DNA of 64,000 nt from Bacteroides caecimuris. GTDB taxonomy: Bacteria > Bacteroidota > Bacteroidia > Bacteroidales > Bacteroidaceae. Below are positions 41,997 through 51,178 of the stretch, piece after piece. Made by a program: the position numbers and the translations under genes. The stretch lies in NCBI RefSeq assembly GCF_001688725.2, contig NZ_CP015401.2, positions 4,038,001 through 4,102,000 on the forward strand. The letters are read 5' to 3'. A model generated the notes under the pieces. That model searched no databases. It saw nothing but the letters and a program-made list of their open reading frames with translations, and was not told the origin of the DNA. Numbering within the stretch: the first letter of the stretch is position 1; every line of letters starts with the position of its first letter.

Positions 41997-44900
41997 TTAC
42001 AAATTAACAGATATACCTAAAGAAAGTGTCTTATTAAGCGGATACGACTTTCCTGTAGAACTTCCCATTTCCGGATCCCAAAGCTTAAATTTAGAAAAGG
42101 TAAGTAAATTAGTACCAGTAAAGAAGATGCGTACCGTATTTAAGTGAGCCTTACGAACCAAACTCTTAGGAAGCGTATAACCAACATCCAATGTTTTTAA
42201 ACGAAGATAAGCTCCATTCTTAAGCCAAAATGTGGAAGCACGATTGTTATTTTCATTCTTCCCATAAGTCAAACGGGGATATTCTGCATTCGGATCTTCA
42301 TTGACGCCTAAAATCCAACGATTACTTTCCGCCATCTCTTTTAGTACATTTCCCCAACCGTCACCACCGGAAAACATATAAACAGTAGAACCATCTATAA
42401 AATAAGTAGATTTACCCACACCTTGGAAATGTACATTTACATCCAAGCCTTTCCACTTAGCAGATACACCGAAACCATACGTAAAGTTAGGTTTTTTTGT
42501 TGCACCAATTGCCACCTTGTCATTATCGTTAATTACACCATCTCCATTGATATCTTTATACTTAATATCACCAGGCATAACATCTCCAAATTGTTTCGGC
42601 CAGTTACGGATTTCTTCATAATCTTTAAATAAACCTAATGCGACCAATCCCATAGCTTGATTCACCCGATGCCCCTCCTGCATTTTATACCAATACACAG
42701 TGTTTTCTTCATCACGTTCTAAAATCTCATTTTTACTATAGGTCATGTTACCACGTATAGTTAAATTAACTTTGTCTATTTTATGGCGAAATGAGAAGTT
42801 ACCATCAAACCCACGTGCTTCCACAATTCCGACATTGGCATAAGGATGGATATCTTTTTCGTTTACGTTATTATCCTTATACTCTGTCCATGTACCTAAT
42901 GAAGCAATCCAAGGCAAATATTTACGTTCCATGTAAATCCCTTCTCGTCGTTCATGGAAATAATCAATAGAGCCCGATAATTTATCATCGAAAAAAGAAA
43001 AATCTATACCTAAGTCTTGTTTAGTTGCGACCTCCCATGACACATTGGTTGAAGCGACCGAAGTATAGCGCATTCCCCCATAATATCTATCATAACCAAA
43101 ATCTGCAAACTGATACCCCCCAACAGGTATATTGCCGTTCACTAATTTACCGTCTTCATTTCTCTTCAACAATGTTTCAAGATTATACAAATACGGGAAA
43201 CGAGTATCTCCTAAATTATCATTACCTGTTTTACCATACGAATAACGTATTTTAAACATGTTAACCCATTTCAGATTATCCTTTATTAAGGCTTCTTCTG
43301 CCACATTCCATGCTCCGGAAATAGCAGGAAAGAAACCAAAACGATTATCTTTATGAAAGTTTTCTGACCCAGTATAACCAAAATTAAAATCAATAAAATA
43401 ACGGTATTTCCAATTATAATTAGCACGTCCAGCTAATCCTTGATTACGCCGAGAGATACCATTTTTAAGATCTGATCCAATCCCTTGAGTTACAACTTTC
43501 GCTGATTGTGTATATTTCAACACCGCTCCTACATGATGGTCCTTAAATCCACGGCCATAATGTAATTCCCATTCAAAGAACTCATTTCGTTTTCCGCTTG
43601 AACCAGAAGTTTGCGTCATTTTTTTCTCTTCCGAAAGCCGAGTAAAAATCAGATCACCATTTACATCACGGTAAGGTTCCGCTTTATATAGTTCCGGCCA
43701 CTTTACTCGTTTTATCCAATTGGAGTTTTCTGTATCATATCCGAAACGCCCAATAAATTTAAGCCCTTTCGTAATAAAGTCTAATTTCTGCTCCAATGTT
43801 ACATTTGTTTGAATATTATTTTTCCAACTCTCATTATATCCAGTCATAGTAGCTTGTACCCATGGGTTGATATTGTCCTCTTTTCCAGTCCAGGATGCTA
43901 TTTTACCATCCGAATATGTCACTGGCATCATTATAGAATTATAGCCCATTAACGTTGTCCAAATAGCATCAGTTCCTACACCTGGGTCGTTCTGTTTACG
44001 CAATGAACCAGAGACACCAACTTTCAGTAAGGTTGATTTAGTTATATCAATGTCCACATTCATGCGATATGTCCATTTTCGGAAATTAGCATTAGTATTA
44101 TAATTCTTCAGCGACTTGTCCGTTTTATACATACCTTGTTGATCTTGATAACTACCACCGACATAATAACGGGCAGTTTTACCACCACCAGTCATATTCA
44201 ATGAAGCACGAGTACTCCACGCACCATCCCGCAGCATCAAGTCCATCCAATCTACATCTGGATACAAGTCTGGATCAAGCCCCAAACGAAACAATTCCAA
44301 TTCTTCAGGTTGATATAAAGGTTCTTGATTACGAGTCGTTTTTGCTTCATTCGCCATAGAAGCATAAGTATATCCATCTACAAATTCAGGAAGCTGGGTA
44401 AACATACTATAAAAAGTTTCAACTTTAGCATTTATATTAATCTTGCCCTCTTTACCACGACGAGTGTTTATCAGAATAACACCATTAGCACCCTTACTTC
44501 CATAAATTGCTGTAGCCGAAGCATCTTTCAGAACTGTAAAAGATTCCACATCTTCCACATTGATCTCATTCAAATCCCGTTCAAACCCATCAACTAAAAC
44601 CAATGCTGCATTGCTGGCACCAAAAGTAGAAATACTTCGTACCCAAAACTCAGAAACTGATCCCGGACGACCATTAGATTGCATAGCCTGAATTCCAGGA
44701 ACGACTCCTGCTAATGCATCAGCCATAGAGCTACTGGGGCTCGTTTTCAGTTCAGCAACATCTACATTGGTTACAGCACCAGTCACAGCTATTTTTTTTT
44801 GTACACCGGTACCGGTAACTACTACCTCATCAATAAGAGTAGCTTTAGCTTCCTCCATAGCTACATTTACCGTTCGTTGCTCCTTCACCAACACTTCCAC

Positions 44901-45158
44901 AGGTTCATATCCAATGTAAGTAAATACCAATTTATTATAAGGAGGGATTTTAAGCAAATACTTACCATTTATATCTGTTATTGCACCCAAACCAGGCATA
45001 TTTGCAATAGATACATTGACACCTATCAAAGGCTCTTTGTTTGTATCAGTTACGATACCTGTCACTACAATCTCTTTCTGTGCAAAAGCATGAACCGAGA
45101 ATCCGAGTAACATCATACATATTAATAAAAAATTTCTCATCATAAGTGCGTTTATCAT
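41997..45158 (-). CDS. susC-like: SusC-family TonB-linked outer-membrane transporter
   Basis: 1053 residues. Signal peptide best read from MRNFLLICMMLLGFSVHAFAQ, six codons inside the annotated frame. A CarboxypepD_reg-like domain (TGIVTDTNKEPLIGVNVSIAN..., YKLVFTYIGYEPVEV) occupies about 28-110. The plug follows (ALAGVVPGIQAMQSNGRPGS, GANGVILINTRRG), then a beta barrel ending in DVGYTLPKSLVRKAHLNTVR and GISVNL with the terminal aromatic-free Leu. Imports oligosaccharide with SusD using TonB energy. Two bases after the IPT/NHL gene. Confidence 0.95.
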   Translation of the reverse strand: MINALMMRNFLLICMMLLGFSVHAFAQKEIVVTGIVTDTNKEPLIGVNVSIANMPGLGAITDINGKYLLKIPPYNKLVFTYIGYEPVEVLVKEQRTVNVAMEEAKATLIDEVVVTGTGVQKKIAVTGAVTNVDVAELKTSPSSSMADALAGVVPGIQAMQSNGRPGSVSEFWVRSISTFGASNAALVLVDGFERDLNEINVEDVESFTVLKDASATAIYGSKGANGVILINTRRGKEGKININAKVETFYSMFTQLPEFVDGYTYASMANEAKTTRNQEPLYQPEELELFRLGLDPDLYPDVDWMDLMLRDGAWSTRASLNMTGGGKTARYYVGGSYQDQQGMYKTDKSLKNYNTNANFRKWTYRMNVDIDITKSTLLKVGVSGSLRKQNDPGVGTDAIWTTLMGYNSIMMPVTYSDGKIASWTGKEDNINPWVQATMTGYNESWKNNIQTNVTLEQKLDFITKGLKFIGRFGYDTENSNWIKRVKWPELYKAEPYRDVNGDLIFTRLSEEKKMTQTSGSSGKRNEFFEWELHYGRGFKDHHVGAVLKYTQSAKVVTQGIGSDLKNGISRRNQGLAGRANYNWKYRYFIDFNFGYTGSENFHKDNRFGFFPAISGAWNVAEEALIKDNLKWVNMFKIRYSYGKTGNDNLGDTRFPYLYNLETLLKRNEDGKLVNGNIPVGGYQFADFGYDRYYGGMRYTSVASTNVSWEVATKQDLGIDFSFFDDKLSGSIDYFHERREGIYMERKYLPWIASLGTWTEYKDNNVNEKDIHPYANVGIVEARGFDGNFSFRHKIDKVNLTIRGNMTYSKNEILERDEENTVYWYKMQEGHRVNQAMGLVALGLFKDYEEIRNWPKQFGDVMPGDIKYKDINGDGVINDNDKVAIGATKKPNFTYGFGVSAKWKGLDVNVHFQGVGKSTYFIDGSTVYMFSGGDGWGNVLKEMAESNRWILGVNEDPNAEYPRLTYGKNENNNRASTFWLKNGAYLRLKTLDVGYTLPKSLVRKAHLNTVRIFFTGTNLLTFSKFKLWDPEMGSSTGKSYPLNKTLSLGISVNL

Positions 45159-45160
45159 TA

Positions 45161-46558
45161 TTAGTCTTCCATAGCAATTTTTCGGATACGATGATTATTT
45201 GAGTCTCCTACCAAAAGGCATTCTCTCTTTTCATCCCATACTATACTTGCGGGATAATTAAATCGAGCTTCTTTACGCAAATCTCCATCATTAAATCCTT
45301 TTGTACCATCACCATTAGGTCTTCCAGCATATATTTTCACACACCCTGTAGGAGTCAGAGTACGAACACAATGATTTTGTTTATCAACGAAATAGAAATC
45401 ATATTCGTCTTTTTGGCCCTCATACTCTTCATTTTTAACAAAACACCCTTGTTGAGGTTCATTAAGACGAACATTTCCTCCAACGCCGTCCGTTATCCCT
45501 TTTGTATCATATTTTCCACAAACCAAATAAGGTGTTGTAAATGTCTTTTCCTCAAAATCATAATCCGCACGATAAATTACATGCTTATTTCTCACCATAA
45601 TATACATATAGTTACCTGTAGGATGAATAGCAATAAAACATTGTATTGATCCATAAGGCATTTGAATCTCATCCATCTTATAGTCACCTGTTATAGGATC
45701 ATAACGTCCAATCCATCCTTTATCATATCGCGAAGTATAAATCTCTCCATTAATAGGATGAGGAATCGCCGCCCTACAGCCACGAGCATGTATGGCTTTT
45801 ACTTGTGTCTGGAAATTCGACTCCGGAGAATAAAAGAAAATTCCATTTTTACCATCCTGCCCTATATCTCTGACAACCATTAATTGCCCATCATTTGTAA
45901 AACTCAAAATACTAGTAGTACCAGATGCTTCTCCTGTGAATTTTATAGAGCCTAATGTTTGTTTAGCAAAATCAACAACCCGATGTGTCTTAGCACCTCC
46001 ACACACATATAAATGATCCTTATTATTAGGATCAAAAACTAACCATTCCATTTTTTCCAAGCCTCCACAAGCTCCCCATGGTCCGTCTATGACATCGAAG
46101 TTTTTGTTATCGTCTAATATCTCTGGGTCTGTTTCTCCTACAAGAGTCGATACCAACATCTTCTTCTTATAGACAAATTTTTCACCTATTTCTCCATAAG
46201 CCAGTTCCGCTCCACGTCCGTCAAGCAAAGTAACTTCGATATTACCTGCATCAGCACCACGTGGCACAAAACAATATATATTATCGTTCGTTACAGTAAT
46301 CACCTTCGCTTCTTTTCCTCCAATAGTTACTTTTACTTTAGTCGGATCATCGCCAAAATTATTCCCATACAATAATAAGCGGGTCCCCCAACCTCCTTCT
46401 TTAGGAACAAAATCAGAAATTATCACTGGCTTGCCTGGATCAAAGGGGGATCCTTTTTCCCTTCCATCATCATCCTTGCAACCAATGAAGCAAAAACTAA
46501 CCAATGTCAGTAATCCCCATAGGAAAAACCAACCATGATTTTTTACTCTCATTTTCAT
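45161..46558 (-). CDS. IPT/TIG-NHL surface lipoprotein
   Basis: 465 residues. Lipoprotein signal CFIGCKDDDGRE. An IPT/TIG immunoglobulin-like domain (about 42-128: PVIISDFVPKEGGWGTRLLLYGNNFG...) is followed by an NHL-type beta-propeller (KMEWLVFDPNNKDHLYVCGG, GRYDPITGDY, DGDLRKEARFNYPASIVWD, LLVGDSNNHRIRKIA). IPT/NHL lipoproteins are frequent next to SusC in Bacteroides PULs and are thought to act as surface glycan-binding proteins. No catalytic residues seen. Directly upstream of susC (gap two bases). Confidence 0.8.
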   Translation of the reverse strand: MKMRVKNHGWFFLWGLLTLVSFCFIGCKDDDGREKGSPFDPGKPVIISDFVPKEGGWGTRLLLYGNNFGDDPTKVKVTIGGKEAKVITVTNDNIYCFVPRGADAGNIEVTLLDGRGAELAYGEIGEKFVYKKKMLVSTLVGETDPEILDDNKNFDVIDGPWGACGGLEKMEWLVFDPNNKDHLYVCGGAKTHRVVDFAKQTLGSIKFTGEASGTTSILSFTNDGQLMVVRDIGQDGKNGIFFYSPESNFQTQVKAIHARGCRAAIPHPINGEIYTSRYDKGWIGRYDPITGDYKMDEIQMPYGSIQCFIAIHPTGNYMYIMVRNKHVIYRADYDFEEKTFTTPYLVCGKYDTKGITDGVGGNVRLNEPQQGCFVKNEEYEGQKDEYDFYFVDKQNHCVRTLTPTGCVKIYAGRPNGDGTKGFNDGDLRKEARFNYPASIVWDEKRECLLVGDSNNHRIRKIAMED

Positions 46559-46637
46559 AATACATTGATTTTAAATGTTAATAAATATAATTTTAATATT
46601 AAACGTCAATAACAAATCATTAAACTCAGATTATAAA

Positions 46638-48524
46638 CTATTTAAAGACTGGTATCAGACCGGAATTAGAAGGTTCTAGCCCTTTAATATATGGCCATCC
46701 ATTTTCATCCCAGCGTAAACGATCAAGCAAAACAACTCGTCCGTCAGCTACAGCGTCAGCTTTGTAACTATGATAAATCATCCATTCAGTGCCCTCATCA
46801 TCCTTTATTAAAATACTGTTGTGCCCTGGACCTACCCAAGTATTATTCTTATTAACCACTAGTTTAAAATTATTTTGAAGCATATCTCCTCCTTTGTCAT
46901 CCACATAAGGTCCCAGCAGATTTTTGGAACGTCCAACAACTACCCGATAGGTACTATTGAGACCATCGCAACAACTCCCAATAGAAGCAAAAAGATAAAA
47001 ATATCCACCTCTTTTATAAATATTTGTTGCTTCAAACTTAGCACCACAGACTTTTTTCAATAATACTGGGGTACCATCCGTATTCCTCTTTACTGCCAAA
47101 CCATCATCCGTTAACTCTGTAGCATAAATGCCGTTAAAACTCCCCCAAAACATATACTTCTTACCATCCTCTTCAACATAGAACTGGTCTATAGAATTAC
47201 GTACTCCAATTTCCTTTCCATTTATGAGACATCCATGATCCACAAACGGTCCTTCTGGAGAATCAGCTGTAGCTACGCCAATATGGCATTCATCTTGCTT
47301 TCCCCATACCGCCCAAGAATAGTATAATACATATTTATCTTTAATATAACGAATCTCAGGAGCCCATATGGCACGCCCCTTCATTGGCTCCCAACTGGGA
47401 CGCGTTTGAGCAGTAAAAGCAGAACCTATATACTTCCACTCTACCAGATCTTTAGAACGATAAACCGGTACATTTCCACCGGTTGCATAGAGATAAAAAT
47501 AGCCATCATTAGCTAGAATTACAGTCGGGTCCGCCGCACTCTGATCAATAATTGGATTCTGATAACTCCGAGAAATAACCATATAGTGTACCACATCATC
47601 ATACATTACATTATTATTTCCTGTACCAATTAATTGCAAGGGTAGTAGATAATATTTGACAGTTAGCTTCTCCCGACGGATAGAAATCATTCCTTCCATT
47701 TGAGAGTCTCCTACATTATAATGTATTTCACCACCCAATTGATAGCTATTTTGTGGCAATAATTCATAATCAGTCTTATTCAACTGGTTATAAGCAGCGA
47801 CTAATTCTTCTGCGTTATTCGGAAGGATGAGTTTACAATCAAAGTCACACCAACTACCAATACTTTCATCATTAAGTTGGCTGCTAAGACTAGTCATAAT
47901 CTTTACATTTGTATCGTCTTTATTTACACTCACCTGATATACATTAGAAGGGGATAAACTCACTTTAGGATAATCAACAAAGAGACTTAATAGCATATCA
48001 CTCTCACTTTCTTTCACCTTTATTATATCACTCTTTAATTTTAAAGCAATGACATATTGAGCATTTGTTTTCTTCAACTCAGAAAAGATTTTAGACGGAT
48101 CAAATTTTATTTCCACATCCACTTGATTAGTGCTTTGATCAAAAACTATATCCCCCGGAGTACAAGAATATAAAGATGTCGGTAAAAGCTTATATGAGGT
48201 CTTTTGTCTATCATTATATATAGCCAGCTGTTCTTCATTCCATGTTTCTAACTTTGCACCAAGTTCAAAATCTATTTTACCCCCTATTTTTTTTACCGTG
48301 AGAATAAAGCGATACTCTTTTTCATTACCAGTTACCGTGATTTTACTCAGACCACTCTGCTGTAATAGCAAATATTGATTAGTAGTATTGCCCTCATTTC
48401 CAGTAAATTCATTTTTACTGTTGTCCGAGCCACACGATTCAAATAAAATAATTCCTACCAATAGGTATATAAAACAGCGTATACCTGGAGCTAAACTTTC
48501 TTTTATCAATTTATAATTCATCAT
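46638..48524 (-). CDS. GH43 lipoprotein with tandem DUF1735-like domains
   Basis: 628 residues, first gene of the operon. Lipoprotein signal LFESCGSDNSK. Two DUF1735-like modules (about 40-180 and 185-315) contain a recurring YNDRQKTSYKLLPTSLY / YNQLNKTDYELLPQNSY pattern. The C-terminal GH43 propeller has Asp332 (SAADPTVIL), Asp446 (RNSIDQFYV) and Glu498 (AKFEATNIY). It is probably surface-exposed and may act early on the polymer. The promoter and an operator-like element lie 220-290 bases upstream. Confidence 0.85.
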   Translation of the reverse strand: MMNYKLIKESLAPGIRCFIYLLVGIILFESCGSDNSKNEFTGNEGNTTNQYLLLQQSGLSKITVTGNEKEYRFILTVKKIGGKIDFELGAKLETWNEEQLAIYNDRQKTSYKLLPTSLYSCTPGDIVFDQSTNQVDVEIKFDPSKIFSELKKTNAQYVIALKLKSDIIKVKESESDMLLSLFVDYPKVSLSPSNVYQVSVNKDDTNVKIMTSLSSQLNDESIGSWCDFDCKLILPNNAEELVAAYNQLNKTDYELLPQNSYQLGGEIHYNVGDSQMEGMISIRREKLTVKYYLLPLQLIGTGNNNVMYDDVVHYMVISRSYQNPIIDQSAADPTVILANDGYFYLYATGGNVPVYRSKDLVEWKYIGSAFTAQTRPSWEPMKGRAIWAPEIRYIKDKYVLYYSWAVWGKQDECHIGVATADSPEGPFVDHGCLINGKEIGVRNSIDQFYVEEDGKKYMFWGSFNGIYATELTDDGLAVKRNTDGTPVLLKKVCGAKFEATNIYKRGGYFYLFASIGSCCDGLNSTYRVVVGRSKNLLGPYVDDKGGDMLQNNFKLVVNKNNTWVGPGHNSILIKDDEGTEWMIYHSYKADAVADGRVVLLDRLRWDENGWPYIKGLEPSNSGLIPVFK

Positions 48525-48744
48525 ATATAGATTTTAGTTGAATTTTGCCATTTTTTACGTATGACAATATTTACAATAAACGTCATCCTTCAAACAATCC
48601 TTTTAACTCAATTATACCCCAATAAAAATTCTTATTATCACAATCTCTATCTTTACCTTTCTTATTCATGCCATGAAGATTATTATCTTCTGTTAATTGA
48701 GTTCTGTCCCGTTGAAAACCTTATATTTATCCTCTTGGATGAGA

Positions 48745-48814
48745 CAAAAGTAGAAAATCCGGGTAAATTATAATATCATAAACAGACCAATTAATGGAAA
48801 ATTAGTCCCAAACT
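48745..48814 (-). promoter_or_regulatory. PUL promoter with conserved operator, copy 1
   Basis: Minus-strand -7 box TACTTTTG (48752-48745) with no TTTG at -33, which suggests an activated promoter. Fifty-three bases from the box lies the element read on the plus strand as AGTCCCAAACT (48804-48814), preceded by CAATTAATGGAAAA. The rest of the 48525-49139 gap holds the leader, A/T-rich sequence and the sulfatase terminator; no gene seen. Confidence 0.6.
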
Positions 48815-49080
48815 AATCTAATAATTAAAAAGCTCCTTTAGGATATGCTATAAAGACAATTTCAGCAATATAAATAAACCTGCCACAGATATCCAACAAG
48901 TTAACTATTATGGATTATTCTTTCTTTTATTGAACAAATTGTTTCTCCCTTAATTTGTAACAACTCAACTGCTGATATCCTCATTCATTACTAATATAAG
49001 GTAGACCACCACTTATTACAATATTATTATAAGCAAGCTCAACATACTGACTAATTTTTCTCTTCCAAATATAAAGTCAA

Positions 49081-49115
49081 AAAGCACCCCGATTAATGAC
49101 ATTCGTGGGTGCTTT
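49081..49115 (-). terminator. intrinsic terminator after the sulfatase gene
   Basis: AAAGCACCC pairs with GGGTGCTTT around a 17-base loop; on the minus strand a T-rich TTGACTTT follows. It lies about 25 bases beyond the sulfatase stop. Confidence 0.8.
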
Positions 49116-49139
49116 TAGAATTATTTAAAGCAACTATTA

Positions 49140-50729
49140 TCAGAACAAAGGCTTTGGGAAGGTACGTATTACTCCGTTTAATCGTGGATAGGTTTCCCAA
49201 ACATTTTGATCTTGATCAGAACTATTCAGATAGCGTGCATCTTCAGTCTTCTTGAGTGTATCATTCATCTTATTACGAAGATGCTCCAATTCTTTCATGT
49301 ATTTACTATCTCCGACTAAATTATTAAGGCAACCAGGATCTGAACTAATATTATATAATTCTTCATATGAACGTTTTGCCACTGCTTTCAGAAAATAGGG
49401 ATATATGTCGGGAGTATCTTTTTCATCAATAATAAACCTCCAGGTCGGACCTTGGTCTATATCAAAATAAGCACTATACATCGGCGTCAAATTCCCCTCC
49501 TTATTTATATAGCAAGGATCACCGGCAGGATATCTTTCAGGACAAAAATTCCTTATGTAAAGGAACTCTTTAGTTCTCAATACACGCATAGGATATCCTA
49601 AATTATTATATCGAGCAGAACTATGACGTTCTCTTCCTGCAAAAATTGTATTTCGTCCAGTTGTTTTCCTTTGTTTTGTCAGATACGGAAGTATACTATC
49701 TCCTGACTTTTTACCTTTATATCGTATACCGGCAGCATCAAGTATGGTTGGGAATAAATCCACACTACTAACAAGTTCATCACTAACTCCTCCATCTTTA
49801 ATTCCATCTGCCCAACATATCGCTAATGGAACATGGATACCATATTCGAAACAGGTAGCTTTAGCCAAAGGGAAAGGCATACCATTGTCGGCCATGACTA
49901 TAATTAAAGTATTATCAAATTCACCTTCTTCTTTCAATATATCGATAATTTGAGATAATTGACTATCATACCATTCTATTTCAGTTCCATAATCCAATAA
50001 ATCTTTTCTTATAATAGGATTATCAGGCAGAAATGGAGGCACTTCTGCCTCAGTCAGTCTTTTATCAGCCTTCTCCCAACTATCTTTTTCATAAGGTCGA
50101 TGTGGTTCATTTGTACCCACCCAAAAATAAAAAGGTTGGTTTCCTTCTCTTCCATGAAGAAATTCTTTGAAATTTTGGGAATAATTAATGTTAGAGACCC
50201 CCTTATATGGAGGATGGATACGCATTTTATTATATTCGGGACCGGCCGGGTTACGCTTGCGCCCTGATATTTTCCAATTTCCAGGGCCCCACCCTTTTCC
50301 GGTATATCCAATATAATAACCAGCCTCTTCCAATAAATCAGGAAAGCACTTATAATCAACAGGGAAAGAAGAAGCATGCGTACCCGCTTCTTCTATCTGC
50401 CAAGGATAAAGTCCTGTAAGTATAGAGGCACGGGAAGGACTGCTCCCGGGAGAAGTCACAAAAGCGTTATTAAACAACCAACCATTTTGAGCAACCAAAT
50501 CAAATCCGGGCGTTCTTATTAAAGAAGATCCATACGCTGATGCATGCGGGTAAGACTGATCATCAGAAATAACGAATAAAATGTTCGGCCTGTTAGTTAC
50601 AGTAGCACTGACCTGTGAGGTTAGCAAAGAACCAAATAGAGTAGATAAAATGTATTTATTACCCATGCATGTGAATATTGAGTTACATATAGGCAAGACA
50701 AATAGTGTTTCCGAAGATTTTCGTTTCAT
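49140..50729 (-). CDS. serine-type sulfatase
   Basis: 529 residues (508 if the Met at 50666 is used, which gives the better signal peptide MGNKYILSTLFGSLLTSQVSA). The alkaline-phosphatase-fold start PNILFVISDDQS supplies metal ligands. The formylglycine motif is SSPSRASILTG with Ser96 as the modified residue (Ser type, needing an anaerobic sulfatase-maturating enzyme, not in this window). NEPHRPY, VMADNGMPFPLAKATCFEYG and DLFPTILDAAG complete the fold. It removes sulfate from a glycan. Monocistronic, between two PUL transcription units. Confidence 0.88.
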   Translation of the reverse strand: MKRKSSETLFVLPICNSIFTCMGNKYILSTLFGSLLTSQVSATVTNRPNILFVISDDQSYPHASAYGSSLIRTPGFDLVAQNGWLFNNAFVTSPGSSPSRASILTGLYPWQIEEAGTHASSFPVDYKCFPDLLEEAGYYIGYTGKGWGPGNWKISGRKRNPAGPEYNKMRIHPPYKGVSNINYSQNFKEFLHGREGNQPFYFWVGTNEPHRPYEKDSWEKADKRLTEAEVPPFLPDNPIIRKDLLDYGTEIEWYDSQLSQIIDILKEEGEFDNTLIIVMADNGMPFPLAKATCFEYGIHVPLAICWADGIKDGGVSDELVSSVDLFPTILDAAGIRYKGKKSGDSILPYLTKQRKTTGRNTIFAGRERHSSARYNNLGYPMRVLRTKEFLYIRNFCPERYPAGDPCYINKEGNLTPMYSAYFDIDQGPTWRFIIDEKDTPDIYPYFLKAVAKRSYEELYNISSDPGCLNNLVGDSKYMKELEHLRNKMNDTLKKTEDARYLNSSDQDQNVWETYPRLNGVIRTFPKPLF

Positions 50730-51144
50730 GTTCTATAGTATTAGTTAACGAATATAAAATCTGTAAAGCAGAGCAAAGAAAGGGAAATTGGAAGAAAAAC
50801 AAAGAAATTAATTGTTCAAAAAATGAAAATATCTCTTCTTTTTCCAACTAAAGTTGCTATATTAACAACAACCGCATTTTGCCAATTACCAAAATGAAAA
50901 TTCCTCAATAGACAATACCTGTATATTAGACTATCAAAAAACTGTATAATTCATCGCTACGTCTTTTCAACAGATTTTAATTAGATATATTTAGCAATCA
51001 ACCAACAGGAAATTATCTCCTAACTAATTAAATTCCCAACAAGTGAAAAGAATTTATAAGATTATAGCAACCTACTATTTCTATTATGAGTATTTTCTTT
51101 TACTTATTGAACAGATTCTTTCTTCTTTAAACTTTCAAAAGTCA

Positions 51145-51152
51145 TATCTTTG
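51145..51152 (+). promoter_or_regulatory. -7 box for the GH63-like gene
   Basis: TATCTTTG lies 27 bases before the ATG at 51179; no TTTG at -33. Upstream, at 51009-51030, an imperfect relative of the PUL operator (GGAAATTATCTCCTAACTAA) is visible. The rest of the 50730-51178 gap is A/T-rich and shows no gene. Confidence 0.45.
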
Positions 51153-51178
51153 CTACATGAACTATTTTACATTCTAAT

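Noticed and set aside
49140..50729. Cysteine-type sulfatase motif
   Set aside because: The modified position is Ser96 (SSPSR); there is no CxPSR, so it is the serine type.
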